Assembly: GCA_947184155.2 (NCBI GenBank)
Contig: CAMXCT020001458.1
Location: 450,501-514,500 of the forward strand
Length of the DNA stretch: 64,000 nt
From: Cladocopium goreaui
Taxonomy: Eukaryota > Sar > Dinophyceae > Suessiales > Symbiodiniaceae
Reading direction: 5' to 3'
How positions within the stretch are numbered: position 1 is the first letter of the stretch; every line of letters starts with the position of its first letter. Both the position numbers and the translations under genes were made by a program. The notes beneath the pieces are model-generated. The model was not told the origin of the DNA. It made no database searches and saw only the letters and a program-made list of their open reading frames with translations. Below are positions 32,564-44,806 of this stretch, piece after piece.

Positions 32564-33064
32564 TTTGACAGATAGATATTTCATGACTTGTTTTGATGAA
32601 TTATATATTTACTTTCGATGATGGACATTTCCAGAAGATGGCCAGAGGGTAGCCTATTTTCAGGGGATCTGAGTTTCTGAAGGTTTGGAGTCTTTTGAAC
32701 ACCTGCATTTCCCAAGGTGAGATCTACTTGAATGTCATTCCACGTATTTGGGTGGGCAGCCGTGGCATTGTGATACCCACATGTTAATGTTCATTTTTTG
32801 AGAGGCTTGAAGTCAGCAACCAAATGTCAAACAAGTTGAAGTGTACATCGCATCCTGAGATCATCATAATCCCGTCGTGTCCCCCTCAAGTCATTGAATA
32901 GATTGAATAGATCCAATACTAGGGGTTCAACGGTGGTATATTTAATAGATTTAAATAGATCAATCCAGTTCATAGATTAATAATCAGTTAATAGATTTTA
33001 AATGATTTTAATGGATTAATCCAGTACCAGTATTAGGGCTTCATAGGTTAATAATCCCTCAAGT

Positions 33065-33115
33065 CATGGCGGAACTGGAGAATGATCGGATCCGCTCGCC
33101 AGGTGAAGATCAGCT
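33065..33115 (+). CDS. possible short exon
   Basis: Reads VMAELENDRIRSP before a canonical donor (CCAG|GTGAAG). The acceptor ctcaag is plausible. Confidence 0.35.
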
Positions 33116-33448
33116 GTCCCGGGCCTTATGTGCCACAGGCGAAGGCGGATGACAAAGGATTTTTTTGGGGGGAGAAATGGGGAGAAGTATAGATAAATGA
33201 TTATAAATGAACAATGATGATGATAAATACTTACAAGTAAATTGATTATAAATCTATTTATAAATTACAAGAATGAACATTTATTGATTATAAATTTATC
33301 TATAAATGATGATAAATGTAAGGATTGTAAGGTATATGTTCATGTATTTCCTATGTCTATCAGACGGTCTATCTATATATCTATCTATATCTATCTGCGT
33401 CTATCTATGTCTATAAATTTCTGCTAATTAGAATCTACTGCAATCCAG

Positions 33449-33532
33449 GAGCATGTCTGGATTTCTGGTGCAGCCACTCTCCATAACGCCACTCAGCGGT
33501 ACGTTAATGTTTACCTGGCCGAACGTCGCCAG
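33449..33532 (+). CDS. exon of unrecognised gene
   Basis: Acceptor caatccag, GT donor at 33533. Reads EHVWISGAATLHNATQRYVN then VYLAERRQ: exactly 28 codons, phase 0 at both ends. Confidence 0.55.
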
Positions 33533-33905
33533 GTGATTGACAGCAGGAATTGGATACAGGAAGTGATGCTCGGATCCGACATGATCCAACATGATCCCAA
33601 CCATCCCCGAAAAATATGAGCTATGGTCAATACTCATGGTTAATAACCATTAAAAACGGGGCTAGTCATTGGTTCAGGATGGGATTTATAATAACCATTA
33701 TTTTTGGATCCTTATTATGGATGGGATGACCATCAACCATATAGTGAGTATTGACCATGGCACATATCCTGTCGGTTGAAACTTTGCAGAACATGTCCTG
33801 TCGGTAACCGACGATGGCTAAACCGAAAAAAAGTAGCGGTCTGGCCCTGGTGGCCCAACAAAAACTTGGACATAGCTCGGTGATGCCACCATGGTAGCAA
33901 CTCAG

Positions 33906-34044
33906 GATCCAGAATTTGTCGGGAATCCAGCGCAAGAGCAAGGGCAAGGGCCGAATCAGCCAGATGGTGTACCACCAATGCGACTCGATCCCATGTTGGA
34001 GTTTCCGACGGTGGTGCTCACACATCATGCAAAGTGGGCACCAG
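33906..34044 (+). CDS. exon of unrecognised gene
   Basis: Acceptor caactcag, donor GTGAAA. Reads DPEFVGNPAQEQGQGPNQPD then GVPPMRLDPMLEFPTVVLTH. Pro/Gln-rich linker followed by an ordered-looking segment. Confidence 0.5.
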
Positions 34045-34565
34045 GTGAAATTTGGCAAATGGAGACTTTCTTCCATGTCACTAGCTTGGGCTGGCTAGTA
34101 ATTATGAATCATTATGATGTGTGGAGGTTCGAGTCGTTGAATGCAAATCTACCAAATACAGCAATGTTATGAGTTAGAGTCAGTTAGAGTGACATTCCAA
34201 CAGACATGCAAAAAAAAGCTAGTGATAGCAACTGTCTATCCAACATTGTTTGGACTGGGAAGCCAATTTCGCAATTTCGGACAGTGGGGATTGGATGTGA
34301 CGCAGGATCTCCGATTCTCACTGATTAATTGAAGTGGGCGACCATGAGATAATCATTCTGGATATGAGATCATATGAGATCTGAAAATTTTGTCCACAGG
34401 TTGCACCATATCATATCTTTCCATTGGATGTTTTTTTTCCCGCAAACCTTCAGAAGATTGCCGGAGTTGCCGGCAATCATGGGCTCCAACATCATTTATA
34501 GATGATTTTCCCATTAAAACTCATTAAAACCTTGGAATTTTCATTGGGGATTCAATCAGCCACAG

Positions 34566-34645
34566 GCAGTGAGTTTTGCGCCCTTTACCTGGCTCGACCA
34601 AAGAGCAGCGTGCATTTGGTGCCGCTGGCTGCGATGAGTGAATGA
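34566..34645 (+). CDS. probable last exon of unrecognised gene
   Basis: Acceptor gccacag. Reads GSEFCALYLARPKSSVHLVP then LAAMSE and TGA. A GT inside ATGAGTGAATGA could instead serve as donor, so termination here is likely but not certain. Confidence 0.45.
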
Positions 34646-34792
34646 GGACCATGGAAATGTCACCAGGATCGAAGCCTCGAAGCCTCGAAGCTCCATCTGT
34701 GGTACCAACATTTCCAGGCTTTTTTTTGGTGTAGTACAGTACAACTGGATACGTTTTTTTGGTGTTCCATGGCTTCCACACAGCAAATGCAT

Positions 34793-34902
34793 TACCCTCT
34801 GGTAAACGTTTACATAACTATGGAAAATCACCATTTTCAATGGGCAAATCCACTATTTCTATGGTCATTTTCAATAGCTTTTTGTATGTTTACCAGAGGG
34901 TA
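34793..34902. repeat. family 1 palindrome
   Basis: Complete copy with the variant arm GGTAAACGTTTACATAACTA. Confidence 0.95.
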
Positions 34903-35341
34903 GGTCATTGACCAGATCGATCTCGATCTCGGAGGATTTCTGTGGATTCCGTGGCTTTGATTTCTGTGGCTACCTGCTTAGCAGCTACACATGTTGAAGC
35001 AGCAGCTGAAAACACTTCGTATCCAAGATTGTCCATATCAATAATATATATATATATATTATATCATATGTATATATATTATCATATGTATATATATATA
35101 TTCTATTATATATGTATGTGTGTTGATTCACTTATCCATTAATATGTTGCGATTAACATATGTTAATAGTTGCCATAAAATGTCGTTAATATTAAGATCA
35201 ATGTAGATTTATAATGATTATATATATATATATTCCATATTTTGATATATGGCCAATAACATCTCAAATTTTTATATTCTAAATTTGTTGCTCTATACAA
35301 AAAAAGGTATGTTTGCAATGATTTCTTCGATACTCCCTCAG

Positions 35342-35455
35342 CCGCGTTCTCTGCCGGCCTCAGCCTTTACAAATTGCTAGGTGCTCACGCCCAAACGTCC
35401 GTTGCGCTTCAACGAGTTGAGTGCCATGGAAGCTCCCTTGTTGAGGCGGTAAAGT
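35342..35455 (+). CDS. probable exon
   Basis: Acceptor tccctcag. Reads AFSAGLSLYKLLGAHAQTSV then ALQRVECHGSSLVEA. A GT donor at 35381 would give a shorter exon. Confidence 0.4.
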
Positions 35456-35704
35456 TGACCACCGGCAATTCGGGAAAGCTTACGTAGGTAAGTTGGTTGA
35501 TGATCTGATAACTATATATAACTATCTGAGCTAAGTTGAGTTGAACGGAGGGTAAAGCTACAGGTGGAAGGGGAGGTTTAATCATGTTTAATATACTCAA
35601 CATGAGAGCAACATGTTCGCTGTGGTGCCACCCGATTTTTTCCGGAACGAAGCCACCGCGGATGTGTGGCAAGAAACAACAAGGTGTCCACACCCCACTA
35701 TGCT

Positions 35705-35811
35705 TACCCTCCAGTAAATTAACATAGACCCTGGTAGATAGGGGTTGGAAGATTAGTTTCCACTGAACATGGGTTATTTTTAGGGTCCAACTGTTAATTT
35801 ACCAGAGGGTA
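35705..35811. repeat. family 1 palindrome, diverged
   Basis: Left end TACCCTCCAGTAA and a different centre (catagaccctgg ... tagggtccaa). Confidence 0.8.
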
Positions 35812-36043
35812 AAACATGGTGTTCCCACTTCTCTTTTTCTGTCATCTATATAATTCCCACTCAACCTCCAGGAAAGCAGACCTACTCATAGATCTCATAG
35901 TTAGCCGAATCTGCCTGGAGGTGCAAATAATTGAGGTTACAATTGGAGATAACTAGGGCATAGCATGGCTATAAACTCCCGTAAGTTGGGATATAACCTC
36001 TACAGTAGTATGGTTAGATGGAAAAGAAATATCATTACATATC

Positions 36044-36186
36044 TACCCTCTGGTAAACTAACATAGCTATTGAAAATTATTGAAAATTGCCATTTATAGT
36101 GGATTTATCCATTAAAAATGGTGATTTCCATAGTTATGTTAGTTTACCAGAGGGTACTTTCCATAGTTATGTTAGTTTACCATTGT
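36044..36186. repeat. family 1 palindrome plus duplicated right arm
   Basis: The copy ends at 36156. The right-arm sequence TTTCCATAGTTATGTTAGTT is then repeated once. Confidence 0.9.
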
Positions 36187-36203
36187 CTGGTTGATTTCCA
36201 CAG

Positions 36204-36333
36204 CGGTTGCCCCTACTCCAACTCATTGTCCGTTGTTTATAAAGGCGCTTGGGGCTTTACGGCCATCTTCTTCGAGAGTTCTTGGGCAAACATCACTTCA
36301 AGGACGGGACGGGACTCGCATGCCGGGATGCAG
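36204..36333 (+). CDS. probable exon
   Basis: Acceptor tttccacag, GT donor after GGGATGCAG. Reads GCPYSNSLSVVYKGAWGFTA then IFFESSWANITSRTGRDSHA. Another frame is open too. It follows a family 1 palindrome and a partial duplicate of its right arm (36044-36186). Confidence 0.45.
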
Positions 36334-36762
36334 GTCCGTGGAGCAGATTTGGTTCATCCCCCCCGAAGGCATGTGATGAATGCCTTCACATCATATTTCC
36401 AAGTCACACTTCATGCGTCAGGTTATGAATCTTACGACCCCAGCTAAGCAGCTAAGCTCTTGTGACTCTACAGCGATTCTAGCCCCATTCCTACTATTTC
36501 CTAGTGATACTTGGCCATGTGCTACAGTGATCCATAGTGATCCCCAAGGAATGTACCGGAGGCTTCACTGCTCAGCCCCCCTGATCCTCAGGTGGGCCTA
36601 CAGACTCGCAAGTTGTCCAGGGATACTCAGGCGGGAGCCAAAGCTGTCAGACCTGTCAGGGATATCTCCTTACATAGGCCTTATATAGGCCTTATATATG
36701 GTACCTCTACCTCCAATTTAGGATCCTGGAGATCTCCCATTGATGTAGGGGTGAAATTAAAG

Positions 36763-36953
36763 CTGTGGCGGGGGATTTCGGCGAGCTTTTCTTTTACTAC
36801 TTTGATGACTTTGGGGCCCTTTGGGGTCAGGTCTTTGCGCATCTCATCAGCATGGACTTGGTACCCCCCGACCTTAGCGACCTCACGCGGCGCCACTTCT
36901 TGGAGTTCACCGAAGCACCAGGTGTGCTGGGGATCGGGGGAGTCTGGGGAGAG
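36763..36953 (+). CDS. exon of gene with C-terminal UBA-like domain
   Basis: Acceptor attaaag, canonical donor GAG|GTGAGA (an earlier GT at 36922 is possible). Reads VAGDFGELFFYYFDDFGALW then GQVFAHLISMDLVPPDLSDL and TRRHFLEFTEAPG. The complement is also open but is less protein-like. Confidence 0.55.
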
Positions 36954-37114
36954 GTGAGAGCGGGGGCTTATGGTGTAGATACTTTTCGGATCATGGAGCC
37001 CTTGGGCATTTTTAAATATATCGTGGTTTTTCCAGGTGATCTACATTGATCTACTAATCACTAAAACACTGAAACACTGATTTTTCTTGGTGTTTTCTTA
37101 TGTTTGCATTGAAG

Positions 37115-37238
37115 ATTGCTGTCATTTGCCGAAGCCTCCAACATCCAATGGCCAGGAAGCACAGCCTTCATATCCTTGGAGGATCTGGCGCGGCACCTTG
37201 TGGACGGTTCCACATTGGGGGGATCTTCCAAGTTGGAG
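37115..37238 (+). CDS. exon of the UBA-type gene
   Basis: Acceptor attgaag, donor GTGGGG. Reads LLSFAEASNIQWPGSTAFIS then LEDLARHLVDGSTLGGSSKL. Frame chosen for its helical pattern. Two other frames are open, and the phase with the preceding exon does not close, so one boundary is off. Confidence 0.45.
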
Positions 37239-37889
37239 GTGGGGATGGGATGGGGCTGGGCTGGGGATTTTGCGTGTTTTTCTTCTGGGCTGAGATCTGA
37301 CTGGCGCAAAAAATGGCGATGTGTACTGGCCGACTTCAGCAAAAGTGATGGTAGTAGGAATAGAATGACCTGACAGGCTTTTATTTCTGGTTGGAGGAAC
37401 TAGGATTCTGTTTCGCCGGGATTTTTGGAAGTCAAGCCCTCTGGGTGCCCATTAAAAAAAACAACTAGAATGACAGTTGCCGATTTTTTAAAATGAACCC
37501 GGAGTCCATTTGTAAGTGCTGCCGGATTGGTGTCAAGATATGTGTTACTTCCCTATTCGGGATGGGATCTATATTTTTGGAGAACAATGTCCTTTAGCTG
37601 AAAAAGTTCATGGAAATTGCTGATTCACCTCAAAAAACAAAAAAAGATATGGGTTGAAACCATTCACCAGTATATATCAGTTGATTTTGATACTGGCCAA
37701 CTGTTCTCACTAAAATAGCTCCATAGGTATTTATCTCCAACGGACATTTGCAATCACCCTTCATACATCCCCATTCTACCATCTTTATATATCCCCAATA
37801 TGTATATATATATACATAATTACATATTTAACTTAAATACACACGAAATGGACCCAAACAGATAGAACAGTTGTTCTCTGGTTCTCAAG

Positions 37890-37978
37890 TGATGCAGGAC
37901 ACCTTGCGCTGCCACCGCTGTGGCCAACTCTTTGGCGACAGCATGCGGCAGCTGCTGCTGCACTTGCGGCGTCGCTGG
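37890..37978 (+). CDS. CxxC zinc-finger-like exon
   Basis: Reads MQDTLRCHRCGQLFGDSMRQ then LLLHLRRR. C-x2-C...H resembles a treble-clef or C2H2 finger in which the second His or Cys could come from the next exon. Confidence 0.5.
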
Positions 37979-38584
37979 GTGCCGTTTTCTGTGGATTGTT
38001 TTGGGGTAGAGTGGGTACAATATACCATTTTCTATAGGGACAAGCGATATTCATTCGCTATAGTTATAACATGGATATTGATTACCATTTGAATCCATTG
38101 ATGTGTTATATGTTTTTGTTTTTAATGGATATGAATTACCGTTTGTTGTTTTTATTGGGTGGGTATATATTATATATAATTAATGAGATATGAATGAATA
38201 GGGAGGTAATGGAGATACTTTGTTACTCTGAGGATATACAGGGATGATTCTGAGATATGATTGATTAACCATCAAAATCGGCGATTTTTCACCACTATAC
38301 ATGAAGGTTTAATTATACACCAGCAAGCATTACTGGGGGGGTCACCTTGTATCCATTTTTCGGTGCAACGCTTACTCCATCCCCTTGACCAGATCCCTTC
38401 TTGCAGGATCGTCCTTTATAACTTGTTGCATCCCACATTCATATAATCACTGTGGGAAGCAGTTGGGAATGATTAATGGTGGGGCTATACCATTAATATA
38501 TACTTTATAGATCTTTATAGTTAATAATCTTATATATGGTATAGCCCCAGAACTCGGGGCAGTTACTAACCACTGTTGCCTCAG

Positions 38585-38655
38585 TTGGGAATGATCCTCA
38601 CCTTAGGCTGCGAAGCTCCAGAGTTCGATGCAGGCGATGGGCCTCCGTCCACTGG
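38585..38655 (+). CDS. exon of the UBA-type gene
   Basis: Acceptor gcctcag, canonical donor GTGAGC. Reads LGMILTLGCEAPEFDAGDGP then PST. Its complement lacks similar signals. Confidence 0.55.
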
Positions 38656-38728
38656 GTGAGCTTTGTAGCAGCAAAAAAAACTACAACGAGGTATTCATTC
38701 ATTGAATTTCAATTTGGATGGGGAGAAC

Positions 38729-38955
38729 TACCCTCTGGTAATTTGACATAGCAAACTGGAAAATAGGCCCAGTCGAAATAGTTAAGATTTGCCTACAGCG
38801 AAACTGCATTTTCATGGGGTACCCTCTGGTAAACTAACATAACTATGGAAAATCACCATTTTTAATCGGAAAATCCACTATAAATGGCCATTTTCAATAG
38901 CTACGTTAAATTACCAGAGGGTATTTTCCAGTTCGCTATGGTTGACTGTTAGTTT
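38729..38955. repeat. nested family 1 palindromes
   Basis: The inner copy is 38820-38923. The outer copy starts TACCCTCTGGTAATTTGACA at 38729 and its right arm (TATTTTCCAGTTCGCTATGG) resumes after 38923. Confidence 0.85.
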
Positions 38956-39279
38956 AGTTCATAGCCATTTTGCCTATTCAAAATGGCTGGATTTTCGCAA
39001 ACTCAGTCGCTTGAGTTGATAACAAAAAATCCAGGCAATTTCACCATGGAAAATAACCGTTGGTGAACATCGCGAAGTGGAAACTCACCCCTTTTAAGAG
39101 GTAAATCATCAGAAATCATATCAAAATCTATATCACATATGATAAAAAAAACTAAGGATCCATATAGATTTCTATGATTTCATCTGAAATTTCCATAGAT
39201 TTCCATACATTTCTATGATTTCATCTGAATCATCACCATTTTTCACTCATCTTTCATCGGTTCCCTCCAACGTCCCCAG

Positions 39280-39374
39280 GGTCCCCACCGCCTGTCGCTG
39301 CGCCTTCCACGACTTCCGCGGTGGAGCTCTTGGAGGAGATGGGCTTCAGATGTGGCCGCGAGGCCTTTTGCGAG
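39280..39374 (+). CDS. exon with first half of a UBA-like domain
   Basis: Acceptor cgtccccag. Reads SPPPVAAPSTTSAVELLEEM then GFRCGREAFCE. V-E-x-L-x-E-M-G-F is the helix 1/loop signature of UBA domains, which bind ubiquitin. A Pro/Ala/Ser linker precedes it. Confidence 0.65.
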
Positions 39375-39489
39375 TTTGATTTCAGCGCCCGCAAAAATTG
39401 GCTGGATATGAAGATTGATACAACAATATATGAATATGGATATGAGTCACTAAGAATAATATAATAATGATATATGGATATATGGATAT

Positions 39490-39775
39490 GACAACAATAT
39501 ATGGTGATACAATGGGATTATAATGGGATTCTAATGGCATTCTAATGGGATTCTAATGGTTATATAATGGGATTAAATATGGATATGATACTAAGAATAA
39601 TGATATATGATGATATATGGATATATGAATATGGATATGATTATATGAATATGGATATGGATCTGAATAATGTATATATATATATAATATATATATATAT
39701 ATCTGGGTAAATTATAACGACCTCACTGTTCACCCTCACTGGAATCATGGTTAGCAAGGGGAATCATTCCCAAAT
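39490..39775. repeat. dispersed ~280-bp repeat, copy A
   Basis: ATATGGTGATACAATGGGAT ... GGGTAAATTATAACGACCTC ... TGGAATCATGGTTAGCAAGG. Second copy at 44945-45172. Confidence 0.85.
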
Positions 39776-41260
39776 ACCCTTATTTCAGGTTAGTGAAATA
39801 TTATTATTTACCCATATATATATATATGTATATACATTGATATGTATTGTATATGATATTTGATATTCTTATATCAACCAAAAAAAATGGATATGATATA
39901 CATTGTATATGATATCATATATTGTCACATCAACCAAATATATGGATATGATTTTTGCATAGTATAATACTAAGAATAATGATTGCCGATTGCTATGATA
40001 TAACCTCTATATATATATACCATCAGGGTAATACTATCAACATGCACTCATAGATTCATAGAAGATTAATCTGTGATTATTTTATCAACCACATATATTG
40101 TCAATACTTGATGTATGACATATAAGATAAGATTATCCAGCTAGATATTTGGTGGATCATATATCCATTGATATCGATTGCGTATCAACATGTATCCATA
40201 TACTATTCAGGTACATATTACCAAGATGCATTCATGATCATTCATGTATGAACCACATCTTTAGCTAGTAACTATTAACAATCAAAGCATCAATAATATT
40301 GACATTGATACACAATGATTATGGCGATCCGAAGTATTTTCATATCCAGAATTTATTGTTAATTAATGTTAAACTGATAATCTAAAATGAGTCATGATGA
40401 TTATTATCATGTGTCATGGGCTATGAATTGACATTGATTAACCGTGATAATTATCTATGAATATTAAGATATATACCAATATTTTGTTAAGATATATAAC
40501 TATATATACAATCATCAACATATGATACTAGTAGTGGAGATTAGATGTGAGGGATGATGACACATGGCTATAGGTCCAAACATGTCAAAGCCATGGTGAA
40601 AACAAAAATGGCTGATGCAAAGACAATGTATGTAACAGGTTTTGACCTATCTGCATATTGACATGGTCATTTCAGGGATGTGGTTATTTAGTAGATATTC
40701 TCCAATATTTGCCAAATTGTTAATGGTGAAATGATTTGGAATTTCAGAAATGATGGTGTGTGTGTGTGTTTCACTGTGGACTTGGTTTTAATGATATCGA
40801 TCGACTTCATATTGACAACAATATGTACAGTAGTTGATTATAGTAATAATTAGTTGCTATGCCCTGAAATACACGTGCATGAGGGATTATTGTCATTATA
40901 AGTATGATATATAGTTCTATTGCCCTGAGATGCTAGTTTAACCAGAATAATGATGATAAACATGTATAAATATATATGTATATATATATATCAAATATGG
41001 GAATCATGAAAAACATGTTGGTTGGTTGTGAGAATTAGTGGTTTTCATGTTGATTGGAGTTCACCTTTATTGGATGGATCAACTGGCCACTGGCCCCCAA
41101 AGAATCGGCAAAAACAGGTGTGAATAGCTCGATTGATAGGGTTTTTCATGGACTTTCCAGCTTGCCACGTTGACACCAGAGGGTATTGTAGCTATAGCAA
41201 TTATAGCAGCTATAGATCACGAATCAGATAGATCCCAATTTTTGGCGATGATGTTTAGTC

Positions 41261-41350
41261 TACCATTTGGTTATTTAACATAGCCATGGAAAATGGCCCA
41301 TTTATAGATGGTTTACCTATTAAAAAATGGTGATTTTCCATGGCTATGTT
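41261..41350. repeat. family 1 palindrome, degraded
   Basis: Left end TACCATTTGG, right end lost after GGCTATGTT. Confidence 0.75.
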
Positions 41351-41370
41351 CATTGTTGGGTCGACTGAAG

Positions 41371-41382
41371 GCGTTAGAAGAT
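41371..41382 (+). CDS. candidate 12-nt microexon of the UBA domain
   Basis: Between actgaag and GTACTG lies 12 nt reading A-L-E-D, which would continue EAFCE|ALED|GSIERAVEFL. The domain would still be about two residues shorter than usual, so this is tentative. Confidence 0.3.
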
Positions 41383-41964
41383 GTACTGCTTCATACCAAG
41401 GCCGGGTACTGCCAGGACTCAGGTAGCGATGAAATTTGGAGCTACTGTACCCACCGTTTTTGTGGCCTATGTGTTATATATACATGTTTACCATGCTTTA
41501 GGGCTATGTGAGGGAAGATAGCATACCCATTTCTATGGCTCAAATTATGATAATGTCTAGCCATGTTAATTTTAGGATCCTGAAATTCCAATTGAGGCCG
41601 TCAGAAACGTCAGAAACGTCGCAGAAACTGCGAAATGACGACCCACTGTGGGACCACCCAGTTGCACTAGAAATGGAGATTTCACAACTAACGATTGGGA
41701 TTCAACTACTAAGAAATTGTGACTTAAGTAAACTGTTTGTGTGACTAATATCCACTACTTTAGCATGTGTGGTTTCACCAACTAATGGGATATTTATAGT
41801 TGATTGATAATAAGTTTCTGTTGTAACTCCAATAATTGGACGTGTGGTGGATATGACTACATTCTGAACCAACTTACAATTGAATGGCCACTTAGTAGGG
41901 GGAATCATTCCAAAGTAATTACCACCTTTTCATTCCCTGTGGTGATGTATCAATGGTTACAAAT

Positions 41965-42073
41965 CTGGTTGGTGGTTTCAAACATTTTTTATTTTTCATA
42001 TTTTTCCATAATATATGGGATAATCCTTCCCATTGACTTTCATATTTTTCAAGATGGTTAAAACCACCAACGA
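41965..42073. repeat. family 2 element, subtype b
   Basis: Centre TATGGGATAATCC...CCCATTGACTTTCATA, TTTTTCAAGATGG in place of CAGAGGGG. Confidence 0.85.
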
Positions 42074-42207
42074 GAAATTCATTGATTCCTCTCCTCATTT
42101 CCAGAAACTTGCTGCACCAGTTTACGGCAGACCCTCCTGGAACGATCAAAAAAACGGTCACTCTTTGGATCTAAATCCAACTTGGGGGTTTGGTAAAACT
42201 TGAACCA

Positions 42208-42307
42208 TACCCGTAAACGTTTACATAACTATGGAAAATCACCATTTTTTATGGGTCAACTATAAATGACCATGTTCAATAGCAAACTGTTAAATTACCA
42301 GAGGGTA
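42208..42307. repeat. family 1 palindrome, left end deleted
   Basis: TACCCGTAAACG at left; right end intact (CCAGAGGGTA). Confidence 0.85.
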
Positions 42308-42349
42308 GACCCAATGGACCTAAAATAGGCACAATTTCACGATGCCCAG

Positions 42350-42391
42350 GGCAGCATCGAGCGCGCCGTTGAGTTTCTGTCTGCACAGTGA
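42350..42391 (+). CDS. last exon, second half of UBA-like domain
   Basis: After gatgcccag reads GSIERAVEFLSAQ and TGA. G-x-(I/V)-E-R-A-V-E-(F/W)-L is UBA helix 3, often at the protein C-terminus. The exon starts 43 bp after a family 1 palindrome. Confidence 0.65.
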   Translation, partial: GSIERAVEFLSAQ

Positions 42392-42471
42392 TGTGTTCCG
42401 AAACGCCAAGATCTGACGAGACCCTTCGCAAAGTTGCTTGGAACATGTGAGTCTCTGTCACAGTTGGCCAG

Positions 42472-42692
42472 ATGCTGGGCCTCAACTTAGCATCCCCATT
42501 GAACAATTGCAACAATTCCACTTTACCAGAAATGGGCTTGAGCAAATCCCAATGCCTGCGGTTTCCGCATGGCACGTCAGAATGGACAGAGGGCAGGGCG
42601 CAAGAAACGTCTCTTGCTGCCCAGCTGCCCAGCCCTGGCGCGTGTCGCCATTGCTCCAAAATAGCTGTCGGCATTGTGATGGCAGCTGCAGG
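42472..42692 (+). CDS. possible first exon of next gene
   Basis: Starts ATG at 42472, 81 bp after the UBA stop, and runs to donor GTAGGT. Reads MLGLNLASPLNNCNNSTLPE then MGLSKSQCLRFPHGTSEWTE and ends IAVGIVMAAA. The complement has a longer open frame through the same stretch (42276-42674), so strand is uncertain. Confidence 0.35.
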
Positions 42693-43177
42693 GTAGGTTT
42701 GAATATGTAGGTCATGTAGGTTCCAATTTTGAGGACCGGTCGTGTTTTATCATTTGGGATGAATCCCCAGGGTATATCCTGACGTCATTGCTGTGCAAAC
42801 TGTTTTGCTGACTTTGGTGTTTTTGGATCGTATGGAAAGAACCGGAAGGTTTAGACTGGAGGCTGGTTTCATTACTGTGAGGATTCTTTGTGGGTGTAAT
42901 CCACCATTACACTCATGTACAAGATAGCCAGATAGCCTGGAAGCACTGGTACTTTCTCTTGAGATATTTTCTCATTTTTTTCCATTTCCTGATTTCTTGC
43001 TACACCTGCAATCAAGATATGCCATCAACGGTTTAGTGTCATAATTGCATAGATCAAGGTCATTTGTGTTGTGGGAACGCAGTGTCAAGATGTACGTATG
43101 TTTATTTGGGCTACAATTCCAACAGATTATCATATCTTTCATCAACATTGGAAGAATATTGATATCCCCACTTTCAG

Positions 43178-43335
43178 GCACACCCATGTTTGTTCAGCCT
43201 TGCTATTTCTCCCGCCGGTGTTTCGGATCATTTTGGTCAAAGCTGTGCCCAGCAGGGCGGGACATTTTACTGGGCAGGGGGCTATTTGCGAACATCCACG
43301 CTCCTCAAAACTGCCCATCATGCGGTGCCCAAAAA
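43178..43335 (+). CDS. probable exon, frame uncertain
   Basis: Acceptor ctttcag. Two frames are open: AHPCLFSLAISPAGVSDHFG... and GTPMFVQPCYFSRRCF...NCPSCG. I cannot choose. Confidence 0.35.
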
Positions 43336-43709
43336 ATCTTAAGTGTGGGGAAGTGGAAAACACATGGGAATCACCTTTGAAATAGTGAGAAATCATTGAA
43401 TCATTCGAAAGCATCAAGTCCGATCCGGCCCGAGACCAGCCTCGAACTATGGTTGCAAAAGTCATAGATACCTCAGGAAATTTCCCACGATTCAGATATT
43501 TACCCAAACACACATTGGGCATGGGGTAAATATCAACATGATCTTGGTGAATTTACATAAGGCATCAAAATTTACTTATATAGAACATTTATTTAGAATT
43601 TTTACTTAGAATGGTGAATGATTTTCAGGATAGTTCACAACAAATCCTTCACCATTCATCCATTTTGCGATTAAAACCACCATGGCCCACCTTCTTGGCC
43701 TGCGCGCAG

Positions 43710-43770
43710 CCACTGCGGCGGGAGCGCACCTCTCCACCTACCGAGGTCGTTGAAGAACCTTCCAACAGTC
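43710..43770 (+). CDS. possible exon
   Basis: Acceptor gcgcgcag, reading PLRRERTSPPTEVVEEPSNS. 3' end unclear. Confidence 0.3.
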
Positions 43771-44040
43771 TGGAAAAATGGATGTCATTGAACTTGGGAG
43801 TTGATATAGTTATCCATATTTTTTACCGTATATGTATAAGCGTGAAATATGGATGATATATGAACTCTTCAGTTCTTAAGTTGATCAATCCACACAGTTG
43901 ATGATTATTAGGCAATAAACGATGTATCAGAACAAAGTTGGGAAAACAGATAGCATAGTTAAAAACTTCCTTGTGGTCATAACCAACAAAATTTGGGATC
44001 TAACCAACAGATATGTTAGTATAATGGGATATCATGGGGG

Positions 44041-44156
44041 TACCCTCTGGTAAACTAACGTAACTATTGGAAAGATCCACCATTTTTAATTGGTAAATCC
44101 ACTATTTCTATTCTATGGCAATTTTCAATAGCAAACCGTTAAATGATCAGAGGGTA
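44041..44156. repeat. family 1 palindrome
   Basis: Complete; right end TGATCAGAGGGTA. A left half alone recurs at 44652-44672. Confidence 0.9.
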
Positions 44157-44806
44157 ACTTCATGATCTTCCCGCATCCGCCTTCTGCGATGGAGTGAATT
44201 ATAAGAGGGTACATCATCTGCGATGGAGTGAATTAGAATTCAGCTGTATCATAAGTCAACCTTATGTATTGTTGCTCGCCCTATGATGTTTCAGCTATTT
44301 ACAGGTAGTAGAGTGAACTGTTAAAATTCAGTGGTACATATGGTACAACCATGAACAATCGATATAAACTCCCAGGTTCACGCGTTGATATAGTAAAAAT
44401 CACTCACAAGTGGATATTTATCAAACAGAAAAGTAAGACAAACTGTGTGCACCCATGAAAACTTGGGAAATGTGTCTTAAGATATTTCTCAAACTATGGA
44501 TATCATATGATTTCATCATGTATAACCATCAAACATGTTTTTTCAATTATGTGGAGATTTCCTAAACTATGGCTACAATAACTTGGGGTACTGGTACCCC
44601 CATTTTAGGAAACCTCCAATTTGAGTGATATGTTCATGGTAATCAAGTTGATTACCCTCGGGTAAACTAAGAGTTCGATGCGGAACATCAACCATTTTAG
44701 ACCACTTTCCTGGGATTTCCCCAGTTTTCCACATCTCTTTGGATGTTTTTACTCCAATTTCTTCCCTTTAAGCAGCTCCAAAAAGCAGCCCAAAATACAT
44801 GGCCAG

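Larger units (their letters stand above)
39390..41360. other. long AT-rich intron of the UBA-type gene
   Basis: About 2 kb without supportable exons. It holds TATATGGATATG repeats, a dispersed ~280-bp repeat (39490-39775), (GT)n near 40760 and a degraded family 1 copy (41261-41350). Confidence 0.6.

Noticed and set aside
36681..36896. Minus-strand frame PREVAKVGGYQVHADEMRKD
   Set aside because: It is the complement of a + exon with canonical acceptor and GTGAGA donor. Open complements are common over GC-rich exons here.
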